Part shown: positions 37,552-52,126 of the stretch, piece by piece
Numbering within the stretch: position 1 is the stretch's first letter
Layout of the letters: every line of letters begins with the position of its first letter
DNA from: Piromyces finnis
Taxonomy: Eukaryota > Neocallimastigomycota > Neocallimastigomycetes > Neocallimastigales > Neocallimastigaceae
Direction of reading: 5' to 3'
Assembly (NCBI GenBank): GCA_002104945.1
Contig: MCFH01000020.1
Span: 558,001 to 622,000, forward strand
Length of the DNA stretch: 64,000 nucleotides
Notes under the pieces: model-generated
What the model was told of the DNA's origin: nothing
Databases searched by the model: none
The model's input: only the letters and a program-made list of their open reading frames with translations
Position numbers and translations under genes: made by a program

Positions 37552-40500
37552 TTAGCAATCAGTTTTTTCTTCTTGATTTTCATTTGTTGATTTTTGATTT
37601 TTTGCTTTAAATTTTAATTTTGTTAAAAGGAAGGATAATACAAATATAATGACAGCTGGCGGAACAAATGTAGCTAGGTATGAAAAGTTGACAGCTTTAA
37701 CATAATGATGTGGTCCATCCTTTAAGATTTTAAGATCATTTACAGATACTTTATATGCAAATTAATAAATATATATTAGATTTTCATAAATATAATTTCA
37801 TTTTTACTTCTATTCTTAAATAATTATTTTATTATTTTTATTATAATTACCACTTTCAACATCAGGATAGGCCTTTTTATAATTGCTACTGAATTTGTTT
37901 TTAATCACCATACTATAATATATTATTTAATATTTTCATTATAATAATAAACAGTTTAGTTACTTTTTAATTCCTTATTTATATTATATATTTAAACCAT
38001 TTTTACCCAAATATTGCAACTCCAAATACACCACCAATCATACGGAAAAAGAGTGTAACAGCAGTAGATATGGCATTTACTGTATATATTATTATGAGAT
38101 TTATATTAATTATTTTTTTTTAAAAAAATTAATATATATGTATTAATTTATTATATATTATTTACATGATGAAGGTGCTGATGTTTGTGCAATAACTAGT
38201 GAAAATTGAAGAGGAATGGAAACACACAAACCGTAGTATAAATAAATTATTGCTTCCACATAAAACTTAGTATTTTCACCAATAAATGATAATAGAACAC
38301 ATCCAAATATTAAAGCAAATGCGCCTATAATAGTAAATTCTTTTATATGACCATATTTTTCTACTAACCAACCGCATCCAACACTGCCTATTGCTATAGT
38401 AACACTATATTATATATTAATATTATTATTTATTATTTTAATTATTAAGATTAGTATAATTATTATTAATTTTTAAATTATTTACAATGTTGGTGCAATT
38501 CTTAAACCAGACATTATTGCAGAAAAACCACGTCCATTTTCTAGTAAAATTAATTAAATATATATTATATATATTATTATATATTTCATCATTAATACTT
38601 ATTTTATAAATATATATTATTAATAAAATATTAAAAAGGAAAAAGAAAATAAGATTTACATACGATACAACATTGAAAATGTATTATTAAAAGTAATGAA
38701 AATTAATCCAGACATAAAGGATAATACTGGACATATTCTTAAATTATTAATTTTAAATAAACGGAATGGTATAATAGGTTCTCTTGCAAATTTATACTCA
38801 ACAATAAGAAAACATATTAGTAAGATAATGAATGCACAAATTAAACTTAAAATAACTGTTGAGGTCCATTTATATGTTGTTCCTATTTTTTTTTAATATA
38901 ATATATATAATAGATATATTATTAATATTTAATATATTATAGTAATTATAATTATTATTCTATTTATAGTATAAAATTACCTCCCCAATTTAAACTAAGC
39001 AATAAGCAAACAACAGATACTGAAAAAGTATTATAAATAAAATGATAATAAAAAATGATTTAATTTTCTTTTTTAACTATTCATTTTTTTATACAATAAA
39101 ATAATAATTTATTTACATATTAAAAAGAATGTTCCTACGAAATCAATTCTTTTAAATTTTTCTTTAAATGTTCCTGGTGGAATTGGAATCTTGACAAAAA
39201 GACCAATGCATGTCATTGCAAGAATACAAAATGGTACGTTTATATAAAATGCCCATCTCCATCTACAATATTTTTTTTATTTAATTGGAAGTAATATTTA
39301 TTAAATAAATTTTTCTTTAAATCTTATAGTATTTTAAAATTAAATAATTATTTAATTATTTTTTAGAAATATATTAATTATATTATAATAAAATATTTTA
39401 CATACGATAAAATGTCATTAAAAAGACCACCAACTAATGGTCCAATACCTAAAGCTAATGAGAATATTGAGTTTAATAAACCCAAATAGGTACCTCTTTG
39501 CTTTATTGATACTATATCTGAACAAATAATGTTTGACATTGAAATGATTGAACCACCACCTATGCCTTGAAAAGCTCTAGCGATAACTATCATTTCAAAA
39601 CTTTTAGATGCTTAAAATATTAAATATATATTAATTTCTGTCTTATTATTATTATTGTTGTTGTTGTTGTTGTTGTATTATATATATTAATAGATAATCA
39701 ATAAATATTTTAATAATGTAAATTTACCACCACATATGAAAGAGGCAACTAAAAATATTCCTAATACCATAAGCATAACTGGGCCTCTACCAAAAATATC
39801 TGCAACTATTATATTTTTATAATTTTTATTATTTTAGAATTAATTATATATATTCTATATTCTATATTAAAAAAATAATAAAATTTACGTTTTCCACAGG
39901 CTTATAAATATTAACATATAATATATTATTATAGTCATAATTGTGATTGTAATTATAATTAATATAAATAATAATAGTTAGAATTATATTTTTTTTTTTT
40001 TAATTTAAAGGTTGTTTATAGAAATATTTACTAGGTGCCATTGAGGTATTCCCTAATAAATAAGCAAGAATAACCCATGTATAATTATCTTGTGAATGGA
40101 ATTCTGTTGATATTGAGGGTAATGACGTTGCAACAATTGTTATATCTAAACTGGCCAAGGATAATGAAATTACTATTTTTTATAAAATTTAATTATTAAT
40201 TTAAAATGGTTTTGTTTATTTTTTTTTATTATTTATTATTTTAATATATATTGGAATTGTTATTTTAATTTATTTACATAGAGAAAGTATAACAAGTATA
40301 AATTGTTTCTATAAATGAAAAGAAATTTTAAATTTAAATTTCATTAAGTTCAACATGAATAATTATATTAATTTCAAAATTTAATAATTTTACCTTTGGA
40401 AGTTTATGTTTAACAAAATTTGGATCTAATAAAACCTTCTTTTTATCTGATTCTGATTCGTGTTTATTATCTTTAATATCAATAGATAATGTATTTTGTG

Positions 40501-40567
40501 AATTTCCTGCACTGGTAATATCCGCATCTTCAATTATTTCGCCTTTTGAAATATTTTTTTCTTCCAT
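37552..40567 (-). CDS. MFS transporter C, DHA2-like, about 14 exons
   Basis: This is a paralogue of A with intact reading frame. It starts at ATG 40565-40567 (MEEKNISKGE), followed by VKHKLPK. The exon chain gives SLASLDITIVATSLP, WVILAYLLGNTSMAP, the microexon at 39889-39900, LADIFGRGPVML, and RAFQGIGGGSIISMSN. It continues with GIGPLVGGLF, WRWAFYINVPF and SGLRIAP, and ends with FVPPAVIIFVLSF and a short acidic tail ending KTDC at 37552-37554. In this copy the codons around KQRGTYLG (about 39490) are continuous, whereas B, E and F have an intron at this point. The substrate is unknown. Confidence 0.87.
39889..39900 (-). other. 12-nt microexon of transporter C
   Basis: The microexon is CCTGTGGAAAAC on the coding strand, bounded by AG and GT. 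With one base from the exon before it reads Thr-Cys-Gly-Lys and joins MAP to LADIFGRGP in frame. Confidence 0.85.
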
Positions 40568-41119
40568 AATTATTAATTTTTTAAATTTTAAAATAAACTA
40601 TGAAGAGAAATAGAAATTTAATTTTATAAATTATTTTATTTATTTATTTTTAATTAAAGTAGATTTTATAATATAATGTTTTTTTTTTTTTTTAATTATA
40701 ATTTAAAGTTTTCTCTAATGAATTTCTATCAATTATAATCCCTTTTTTTTTTATAGAATTAAAATGAAATTTCATATTTAAACATTTTTAAAAAAATATT
40801 TTAATATTAAAAAAAAAAAAAAAAAAAAAACATCCAATAACTTTATGATTTATAATTAATAATTCAAAATGTGGAATTTTAAAAATAATTATTTTTCCAA
40901 TATTATTAAAAAGACTTTTGTAATTTAATATAATTAATGGATTTATATCCGAAAAAAAAATATTAATTTTAAATAATTAATCCGTCAATTATTTGGTAAA
41001 GAAATCTATATTTTTATTTTATTTTATTTTATTTTTTTTTTTGAAAAGTATTTAATACTTTTATTAATGTTAAGACTGCAATTATAAAATGTTAAACAAT
41101 TAAATATTTATAATTATTA
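40568..41119. other. AT-rich intergenic region
   Basis: Contains poly-A and poly-T tracts near 40800-40840. I see no gene. Confidence 0.5.
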
Positions 41120-42040
41120 TCAACCAATTTCTTCTTTTGGATTTTCGTTTGCTAGTTTTTGTTTTTTTGCTTTAAATTTTAATTTTGTTAAAACAAATAT
41201 AACTATGTATGAAAAATCGATACCTTTAACATTGTGTTGTAGTCCATCCTTTATATGTATACTAATAAATATATATTAGATTTTCCTACATATATAATAC
41301 TATTTTTAAATAAATTCTTAAATAATTATTTTATAATTTATATTATAATTATAATTACCACTTTCAACATCAAGATAGGCCTTCTTATAATTACTGCTGA
41401 ATCTCTTTTAACTACCATAACTATTATTTTATTTATTTATTTATTTATATTATTTAATTTAATATTATCATTAAAATGATATATAGACTTGTTAATCACT
41501 TTTTACTTCATTATTTATGATATTAATATATTTTAACTATCTTTACCCAATCATACAGAAAAAGAATATTTATTATTCATATTATGCTACTGTAGCTGAT
41601 GCTTGTGCAATAACTAATGAAAATAAAAAGGAATAGTGAAAATAATCATAAAATAAATAAATTAATATTTCCACATAATATTTAATATTTTTACTGATAA
41701 ATGATAATAAAATAATAGAATACATATAAATATTAAAGCAAATAAACTTATAATGATAAATTAATATCTTATAATATTATAATTTAATTATTTTTTAGAA
41801 ATATATTAATTATATATATCAATATTAAATATCTTACATACGAAAAAATGTCATTAGAAAGACAACCAACTAATGGTCCAATATCTAAAGCTAATAAGAA
41901 TATTGAGTTTAATAAACCCAAATAAGTACCTCTTTGTTTTGTTGATACTATATCTGAACAAAAAATATTTGACATAAAAATTATAATAATCACTAATAAT
42001 ATCTTCAACCATTCCACCATTTAAAGTATTATTTTCCTTC
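41120..42040 (-). pseudogene. Broken copy of transporter C (C')
   Basis: Several pieces align to transporter C in the same order. They are the last exon (41120-41240, ending EEIG), a degraded CGCAACC-like exon near 41545-41650, and the QRGTYLGLLNSIF exon at 41830-41980. The exons between motif C and the TM11-like exon are missing, as are all 5' exons including TM1 and motif A. The QRGTYLG exon is continuous, as in C, so C' arose from C after the intron loss there. It ends next to a long ATT microsatellite. Confidence 0.85.
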
Positions 42041-42135
42041 ATAATTAATATAATTAACAAATTTATTTATTTTTGTTAATTTCAAAAAGTTTTTACATTA
42101 TTTTAAATGTAAACTTAAATAAATTTTATTATTAT

Positions 42136-42436
<301 letters not shown>

Positions 42437-42761
42437 TTTATTATTTAAAAATTTTTAAATGGATTTCTATTATTTTAAATTAATTTTAAATACATTTACA
42501 TTTTTATATTTATTAATAATACATTTTTTATTATAAAAATTCAAAATGCGGAATTTAAAATTTTTTATTTTCAATAATAATAATAAAATTTAATATATTT
42601 AATGGATTTAAATCCGAAAATTTATTTTTTAAAAAAAAACATATATTATTTATTTATATAATTATATACAATAACTATAAATAACTATATTTAATGTAGT
42701 AATGTTATCATTTAATATTTCACCATATTACATGTATATATAAACATTTAATAATTCTAAT

Positions 42762-44597
42762 CTAATATAAAAGTGATAAAATAATAATAAATAAAAGCGT
42801 TATATTAATAATAAATGAAATTTTTGGATCTAGTTTAATAGCTCCACTTTGATTATCATTATCCAATAATGGATCTGATAATGTAGTATTTTCTGATGGG
42901 GATGTAGGAAATTCTGAATTTGTTGGTGTTGAAGTTTCAACTTCAAAATAAAAATTTGTTTCTGTCGCTGTGATAATTATAGTTGTAACTAATTCTGTTT
43001 GTATTTCTACTGGTAATGGTTCTGGTTTTTTAAATAATTTTTTAAGTTTTAAATTATCATTATTAATGGCAAAAGCATTATCTCCATAATATTCAATAAG
43101 TTCATCTCTATTATTAAAATTAGCGTCTGAATTTTTATCTTGAATATAAGATATTACTCCTAGAAATTTAATTAATAATTTTTTTAATTTTTATTATTTA
43201 AATTTTAATTTAATTTTTAAGCAAAAATATATAATAGAAAATATTATGGCATTAAAAATTATATATATATTAATTTACCCTTTATGGCGGATATATCTTT
43301 AAATGTACAATCTTTGAAGCTGACAATATTACTGGTATAATTACTAAATGAAAGTAAGATACCACCATATTTTTGAGCTCCACAATTTTCTATAGAAACA
43401 TTATCAAACAGTATTTTATTAGTTGGGGGTTGATCTACTGTTAAAACTTGCATTATTGTTCCATATTCATTATAAATAGAATTGATACGTGAATTTCTTA
43501 TCTGGACATTTCCTATTCTATATGGCTTTGCATCAGTACAACTAATAACACCATTAATAAATCGACTACCTTTAATATCTGTATTATCTATGTAAACATT
43601 AGAATTGATACCATAATTAAGCAATGAATCTAATTAAATATAAATTGATAATTAACATTAAGAATTTCTTATAAGATTAAAATTAATAATTATTATATTA
43701 TTTTACTCATTTCAACAAATCCAATAAATGAGTTTGTTATATATAAGTCACATGCTTCACCAACTTCAAACATTACAGCTTTTCTATCGTATATAATTTC
43801 ATTTTGATCATTGATACAACCGTTATCATTATCTGCACATCCATTATAATTATAAACTTTTAAATTATCAAAATTTACATTTCCTCTTTTAACATTAATT
43901 AAGGGTGAACCATGTGCACTACTTGTATTTTCAACTGTTAAATCCTTTACATTAAGGTGTACTATACAAAAATATTTTAATAATAATAGTTATATATTAT
44001 TAATAATTATCTTTTTTAATCTTTTATTTTTCGATATAATAATTTTTAAAATTTTATTTTTATGAAACTCACAAATTTCTGATTCAATTAACGTATCAAT
44101 AGTTGAATCCGAAACTGATACTCGATCTATAGATATATTACTTTCATCACACGAATCATCAATTTTAATCAAAGTGCTATTAGTTGAAAAATCTTTAACA
44201 ATTATATCTTTCATTGTTATTTGAACCTGATTATATATCATAACACTAATAAAATATATGAATAATGAGAAAATAGTATACAATAAGTATTATTCAAATT
44301 ATAGAAATTATCTAACGATAAAAAAAATATAATTTATAGATATACCTAGGTTTCTATTTATATAGTTTTAATTAATATTATTATAATAAAAATATTAATA
44401 TCATTAAATTTATTTCTAATTTTTAATTTTATTATATATAAGATTTTGAAATTATTATTACTGTATCATTATTCCATCGTAGGTCACCACCTCCTGTTAT
44501 ATATATATTATTTAATTTCATCTTGATATTTTCACCACCAACTACAGTATTTTTATATAATTTGATATTTTTAATAAATATTATTTAAATTTTTTGT

Positions 44598-44632
<35 letters not shown>

Positions 44633-46041
44633 TTATTTTATTTTATTCTTACCACTGATATCCTTTCCTGATCCATAACTAAAATTTGTATCAAAGGTAA
44701 TATTATTGAAATTAAATGTTGATTCCTCGGCAAAATTATTTATATATATAGCACCACCTATATATATATATATTGTTTTTTATTAAAAAATATTATTTTA
44801 AAATTGTTAATACTATTATTAAAATTATTTCAACCTTTTTTTTTTAACAAAAAAAAAAAGTAATTAATTTACCATCTCTATTAACAGCATTATTTAAAAA
44901 TTGAGAATCATATATATCCATGTTTAAGGTTCCATTAACATAAATTCCTCCCCCATATAATGCTCCAGGAAATTCATATTTTGATTGTTTATTTAAAGTC
45001 ATATCATGATCTTGAAATATAGTATTTTTAATTGTACACTTATTTATTGAAGATATATATATTCCACCAGCAGCATTTCTAAATTCACTATTTTGAATTA
45101 TTAGACTTTGTCCATTCTCAACAAATATATTATAATTCTTACATTCTCCATCACAACCATAGAGTTTTGAACTTTTAATATACAATAGAGATTCAGATTC
45201 AATATTTACAATACCTTTATTTAAATCGCTAAACAAATAATTTTTCTCTGGATCATCATAAGATATATGATGAATATATATATTTTCAAATATTACTTCA
45301 CTTTTCTTATTAATATTAAACGCCGCTGTTTTTTTTTTTTTTGGTAAAAAGAAGTAGGATAAATAAATATATGGAAAAATAGGAAGTATTACATATTATA
45401 TATTCTAATTATTTATGATATATATTTATTTGTATTTTAATATGACAATTAATATATAAAATATTTACGTATTTTCATATTATAGATCTCACAATTTTTA
45501 AAAGTGACATTTTTACTATTATTTATCTGATAATAAAAATGATTTTACAATTAATTTATGAAATGGTCAATTAAATTGTTGTCACTTTATAACTATAGCA
45601 CATTATTGATATTACCTTTACTGCTGATGTGTACTGAAATTTTTCTCTACAATTTCTAAACCCTAAATCTCTAAAAGAAAGGTTTCCTGTAACATTCTCT
45701 ATATTAAATATAGTAATATGATCATTTTGTGGACATTCAAAAAAAGTTTTTGTAGCGCCCGAACCTATGATTTCATAATTTCCTGATATATTAGAGATAT
45801 GATATGAATTTTCATTTGCGTTAACTAATGTATCACCAATTGGCAATGAAACATAACCCTCTCCAATTTTTATAATACAATCTTTATCGACATATGGATT
45901 TTGGTATATCAAAAGCTCATTTAGTTTGATATTAACATTTACACCATTGCATGAAATATTTACTTTTGCTTCACTTTCTCCAAACACAAAATTTGGAAAT
46001 ATTAATAATAATACAAAAAAAAATATGTCTTTCTTCTTCAT
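42762..46041 (-). CDS. Secreted, probably GPI-anchored, right-handed beta-helix surface protein
   Basis: I do not recognise a named family, but the architecture is clear. The protein starts at ATG 46039-46041 with a signal peptide (MKKKDIFFFVLLLIFPNFVFG). Several exons follow, full of short repeats of the pattern I-x-I-x-N/D-S-x-F/I, such as LIIQNSEFRNAAGGIYI, YGGGIYVNGTLNMDIYDS and NVYIDNTDIKGSRFI. This is typical of parallel beta-helix (pectate-lyase-like) solenoids. Many N-x-S/T sites are present. The end has a Thr/Ser/Pro-rich stalk (VETSTPTNSEFPTSPSENT), a small-residue site and a hydrophobic tail (IINITLLFIIILSLLY) stopping at 42762-42764, as in GPI-anchored proteins. About nine exons. 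A cell-surface adhesin or a carbohydrate-binding role is plausible, but no catalytic residues can be pointed to. Confidence 0.75.
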
Positions 46042-46796
46042 AATTTACTTTATTTTTTTTTTTTTTAAATAAAAAGCTATTAACTTTATTGTTGAATTTT
46101 CTTTTTTTTATTAATCAAAATTACTATATAATATATATAGATATAGATTATTAACTATATTTTTAAATATTAAATACAGAATAATAATATATCTATAAAA
46201 TAAAAACTTTAATTATAAGGTTAAAAATATGAGAAATTAAAATTTTAAATAATAATTTTTGAATTATAGTTATTAATAAAGATATATATATTTGGAAATT
46301 ACTTTTTTTTTTTTTTCTCTTAACAGTTTTGGATAAAAATAAAATCTTTTTTTCTTTTTATATTAATAATCTTTCCTATAAAATACATTATTATTTTAAA
46401 TATTGAATTTAACAATTTTTTTTTATAAAACTATGCAGTATAATAAAAAATATTTTAGTTAACATGAAATTATTAATTTTTTCTTTCTTTTAAATAGAAG
46501 ATTAATATTTATAAAATTAAATAATTATTCTTATTATTTATTATTATAATACATATACTAATAATTCAAAAAATAAAAAATTTATCATTATTTACATTAC
46601 AAGTTATATTTATATTACAAGTTATAAATTACATTGTTTAGCTTTTAATAAAATTTGAAAATAAAATAATAAATTTATAATTAAAATATATAATAATAAG
46701 TAAAAAATCTCAATATTATTAGTTTTTTTTTTTTTTTTTTTACTTTTATAATATTTTTTAAAGTGTTATTATCAAAAATTATTAATGGCTATATAA
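46042..46796. other. AT-rich intergenic region
   Basis: Contains a short duplicated TACAAGTTATA motif near 46600-46630 and homopolymers. I see no gene. Confidence 0.5.
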
Positions 46797-49700
46797 TTAA
46801 TGAGTATTATTATTAATATCAGTTGTACTAATACAAATTTCAACATCTTTTTTTTCTTCCATATCAACTTTATTACTTTTTAATTTATCTTCATTTTTCA
46901 TTTTATTAATTTTCTTTCTATTACCAATGACAGGAATGTTAGAAAGACAGAGAGTAAACATAAATGTTATAATAGCCGTGGCAAAAAGTACTGATTTATA
47001 TGAACTTAAAATAGCGTCAACATAAATTTCTTCACCTTTAGGAATGTCATGAATATCATTTACAGTAGCTTAAAAAATAGTATAATTAAATTTGTGAAGT
47101 CAGTAATTCTATTTATAATATATTTTATAATCTAATTTTACTTACCATTAGTTCCAGGAAACACTTTTTCATATAACACTGGAAATTTATTAGAAAGCAT
47201 TACTCTATTTTAAAATTAATTATAATAATTAAGATTAATTATAATAATTAAGATTAATTATAATTAAATTTAATAATAATTACTTCATTTTAAAATGCAT
47301 ATCGATTTATGTTAACCTACCCAACTAAAGTAATTCCCATAACACCTCCAATTAAACGGAAGAAATTAATTAAAGTAGTTCCAATAGCTAAAACTAGAAA
47401 AATAAAATTATATTTATATTGTCATAATTATCATAAAAATAATCTTAAAAATCTGCTAATAAATATATATAAATTTATAAATTTATTCTAACATTTTTTA
47501 TCAGATGATTGTTGTGTCACCAAAACACAATTTTGCATATTTAAGCCAACAGAAATACCCATTAATGATAAAACAAAGAATTCAAATATATATTTCGAAT
47601 TAATTCCAAAATAAGTTATTAAATATGATGAGATAATTAATGTGAATGAACCAATTCTCATATATCTTTCAATATAACCATATTTTCCAACTAAATATCC
47701 ACTTCCAATATTTCCAATAGATACAGTAATTCTATAAAATTCATTAATAATAGTATTAAAAAAAAAAACAAATAATAAATGAATCTTTATTATTTCTTAT
47801 TGTACTTACGAGTGAGGAACTAATCTTAATCCTGAATTTGTTGCAGAAATACCACGTCCATCCTCTATTTATCAATAATATATTATTAATAATAGAATGT
47901 ATAGAATTAATATTAGATCTAAATATAAAAGAATTTAAAAAAAAAAGTAATTACGATATAGTAAAGGTGCAGTATTTGTAAATCCAATAAAAGTAATACC
48001 AAGGAAAAAACTTATTAAACAACTAAAGGTAACATTTTTATTCTTAAATATTTGAAATGGAGTAATGGGTTCTTTGGCAACTTTCCACTCAACCATTAAA
48101 TATAAACACATACCAATTATGAATCCGACAAAAAATAAAATAATAACAGCAGATGACCATGAATATTTAGAACCTAAAGATAAAAAAAAAATAAATTGTG
48201 ATTAAAATATTTTCAAGAACATGTCAAAATATATTTAGGTATAATAATTAATTTTCAAAAAATAGCCTACCTCCCCAACTAAGACCGAGTAAAAGAGAAA
48301 CAACCGAAGCTTTTTATAATAAAAAAAAATTAAATTACTCATTTAATATTATCAAATTAAATTAAATAGTTTTATTCATAGTAATGTTATTATTTCTCTT
48401 AAAACATACAAACTAATAAGAAAGTTCCTAAGAAATCTATTCTTTTTATTTTTTCAGAAATAGAACCTGATGGAGTTGGAATATTAACATATAATGCAAT
48501 TACAATAACAGCAATAAAACCTATTGGAACATTAATATAGAAAGCCCATCTCCAACTGATATTATATATTATTTAAATTATTTTTATTATATTTCAAATT
48601 AGTTTCTAATGTATGTATTATTATTCTATCAATAACATATTTTATGTATATATAATATCTATTCTTAATTATATCGTTTACATACGATAACTGATCAGTA
48701 AATATACCACCAATTAATGGACCAATGACAGATGAAAATGCAAAAACGGCACCGGATATACCCATATACATTCCTCTATAATAATATAAATGTTTGTTAT
48801 TTATAATTTTCATAATTTACTAATAATTTAGAGTATTTTCTTTATTTCAAATTAGTATTACCTTTTTCTTAAAGGTACAATATCAGAAATAATAATATTT
48901 GTCATTGCCATAATACCTCCTCCACCAATACCTTGTAATCCTCTAAATATAATAAGCATATCAATATTTGTAGCAGCTATATGAAAGTATATATAATAAA
49001 AAAAATAGTTAAACAATTTTTTTTTCCTCATCATTTCAAGTTGTTTGTCAATTTTTCTTTACCACCACATATCGCGGAAGTTCCTACAAAAATAATTAAT
49101 ACAACAATCATAATTGGTCTTCTACCAAAAATATCAGCAACTATAATTAAATATATCAATATAATTTTAATAAGGCAACTTCAAAAACTGTAGATCAAAT
49201 TAATTAGTCTCTAATTTAAAACTTACATTTTCCAAACACTACAATTATTATAATTAAATTATGATAAATAATTAATAATATAAATATAAATTAAAATTAA
49301 TTATACAAAATAATAATTAATATTTACTTGGTTGGAAAGATGTTTTTGATAACATATATGATGTTATAACCCATGTATAATCATCTTTAGAATTAAATTG
49401 ACTACTAATAGTAGGTAGAGCAGTTGCAACAATTGAAATATCCAAACTAGATATAATTAATGAAATAACTAAAAAATATTTTAATTAATAAAGAAAAGTA
49501 GATTAGAATTGAAATTAAAAAAAAAAATTTTTTTTTCTTTCTTTTTGTAAGCTAATTATATATATATATTACTCAATGCAACAATAACAAGAAAGAATTT
49601 GGTCTTTTTTTATAAAATATAAAAAAATAAAATATTAACAAATTTATTTTTTACTAATATTAAAGTTTTTTATTAAAAAAAAATTTTTTTTTTAATTATT

Positions 49701-49823
49701 TACCTGTGACAATTGTACGTTTACAGAGTCAAGACTATTCGTTTTATTAAATTCATTTTTATTATTTTCTTTATTTTCACAACTAGGACTATCGTTTACA
49801 GGACAATTTGAATTTTCTTCCAT
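46797..49823 (-). CDS. MFS transporter E, DHA2-like, about 15 exons
   Basis: Intact paralogue closest to F. It starts at ATG 49821-49823 (MEENSNCPVND), followed by NSLDSVNVQLSQ. The chain includes [32 protein letters not shown], the microexon at 49227-49238, and [12 protein letters not shown]. It continues with GLQGIGGGGIMAMTN, SSVIGPLIGGIFTDQLS and SWRWAFYINVPIG, and ends with a Lys-rich cytosolic tail stopping at 46797-46799 (DINNNTH). The intron between the two halves of SWGG/SKYSWSS is present here, unlike F. The N-terminal tail is short and acidic. Confidence 0.87.
47208..47268. repeat. Tandem 19-bp repeat in an intron of transporter E
   Basis: AATTATAATAATTAAGATT occurs nearly three times in a row. 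It is inside an intron and probably of no function. Confidence 0.8.
49227..49238 (-). other. 12-nt microexon of transporter E
   Basis: The microexon is TGTTTGGAAAAT on the coding strand, with a GTAAGT donor. With one preceding base it reads Met-Phe-Gly-Lys, joining SFQP to VADIFGRRP. Confidence 0.87.
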
Positions 49824-52126
49824 TTTTTTTTTGAAATGATATTAACTTTTTATAAAGTAACAATAATTATTAAATAATAATACTCTCATTAATTATTAAA
49901 TAGTTATATTTTCAATTATCCATTTATTTTAATATAAAAATTATTAATAGAAATGAGCTTATTTTATAATAAATTAACATGTTGTAAGATTAACCATATT
50001 TTATTTTTAGATGATTATATAATTCACTATTTTTAATTTATGTAATCTTTTGTATATTGAATACTGATAGGAATTATTTCCACTTTTTTTTTTTTATTTA
50101 TTTATCACTAAAAAGTATATAATTTTATCACAATGATGAATTTAAGTTTTTTTATTAACTAAAAAAAAAAAATAGAAATTATAATTTCAAAACCACATTT
50201 TTTTAATTTAATTTTTTTTTCAAAGTAGAAAATAAAGGAATGCAAGCATTTTTTTTTATATAATTTTATATAATGTATTTTTTTTTTTTAAAAAAAAAAC
50301 GAAACGAATAATATTATAATCTTGAAATTGATTTTTGAAAATTTCAAAATTTTGATATTTAATAACTATATTGGATTTCATTCTTTGTTCTGTTATACAA
50401 TAAGCATTAAAATTCTGATTAGATAAATGGTTTAGTTCTTGTTAATAAACTATTATCAAGAACTAAAAAAGTAACCTATAATTAAGATAAAAATGTATTT
50501 TATTACAACTATTTAAAAAATTATCAAAATTCAATATTTAATTTTGCTATTAATTAAAGTTTTTTTTTTTAATATATTCAAATAAAAAAAAAAAAAAAAA
50601 AAAATTTGGTAAATTAATATATTAATTTATTTTTAATTTATTTTATTTGGTTATTGGAACTTTATATTTTAAATAAAAAAAAAAAGGAATTAAATTATCT
50701 AAAAATTTTTTAATATTATGTATATTATTTTTTGCCTATCCAAATTGTTGTTTCTCACTATCTGAAAGGTCAAAAGTACTTAATAATTTTATTTCTTTAT
50801 AAATATTTTTTTTTTATATATTTAGTTAGTAAAAAGTTTTCCCGATATAATAGTCTTTACAACCTAAATTTTTTCATCTTTCAAATAAACTTGGTGATTA
50901 ATAATAACAACAATTGTAAAATCCAAAGATAAAAAAACTTTATGTTATTATATATATATATATATATATTTATGAAGAATAGTTAAATGCACAATAAAAA
51001 TATATTATCAATACTGAAATGCTTGGATTTTACTTTTATGAAATTTAATTTCATTTTTTTTAAGCTTTCATTATTTATTTACGTTTTAATATTAAACAAT
51101 GTATATTCATATAAAAAAAAAAAATAATAATAATATTTATAGTTGAATTATCATCTATTTTTTAAAAAAACAAAAATAAATAAAATAATATTAGAAATAC
51201 TAGTTTTTATAGATTTTAATGAAACAACTTGACAAAATCTATAAAAAAAAAATAAAGTATTTGTCATGTTATTTTATTTTTATATAAATATATAATATTT
51301 AAAAATTATATAATTTGAATGTATCTATTTATTCTATAATAATATAATCGATAGATTTGTTGAATGATTATCATTGTTTGGTTGATTCATTATAATATAA
51401 ATTTTAAGTAAACTTTTAATAATTATAGTTTTTATCATAAAGAATGAGCATTAAAAAAAACTACTTAAGAATTTATATTTATATAGAAAAGCTAATAGAA
51501 AAATTATAATGATTTTTTATTAGAATCAAAAAAAAAAAAAAAAAAGTAAATTAATATATAGTATATATAATATACTATCTAAGGCATTAAGGCATTATAA
51601 TTCACAAAAATACTTTCTCTTTGAAATTTAAAAATAAAATAAAAAGTATTTAACCATTAAAAATATAAAAAATTTCTTACTCTATTTAATTGTTATATTT
51701 TTTTTTTTTTTTAATTTACTTGATTTGCTTTTTTTTTTATTTATTTTTATATATTTTTTTTATTAATGAAAAAAAAAAAAAAAAATACATAAAAAGAAAA
51801 TATACTTAATAATAAAATGGTAATATAATAAATTAAATAAAATAAAATTAATATTCTAATATAATAAAATCAATTAGATAAATAAAAAAAAAAAAAAAAC
51901 TAGTAATTTTATATATATTATTATAAATGAAAATATTACTATTTTTTCTTTTTCTATTTTTTCATTTAAAACTATTTAACCCGCCTAATATGATATAAAA
52001 TAAATTATGTTATTTCTTTTACATTTAATAAATATTTTTTTTAAAAAATAAATTATATCTATAATTTTTAATTATATTTAATTTCTATTTTAATTATTTT
52101 TTGTTTGTTTGTTTGTTTTTCTTTTT
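49824..52126. other. Long AT-rich intergenic region
   Basis: About 2.3 kb of AT-rich sequence between transporters F (3' side) and E (5' side). Homopolymers and TA runs are frequent. I see no coding signal on either strand. Confidence 0.5.
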
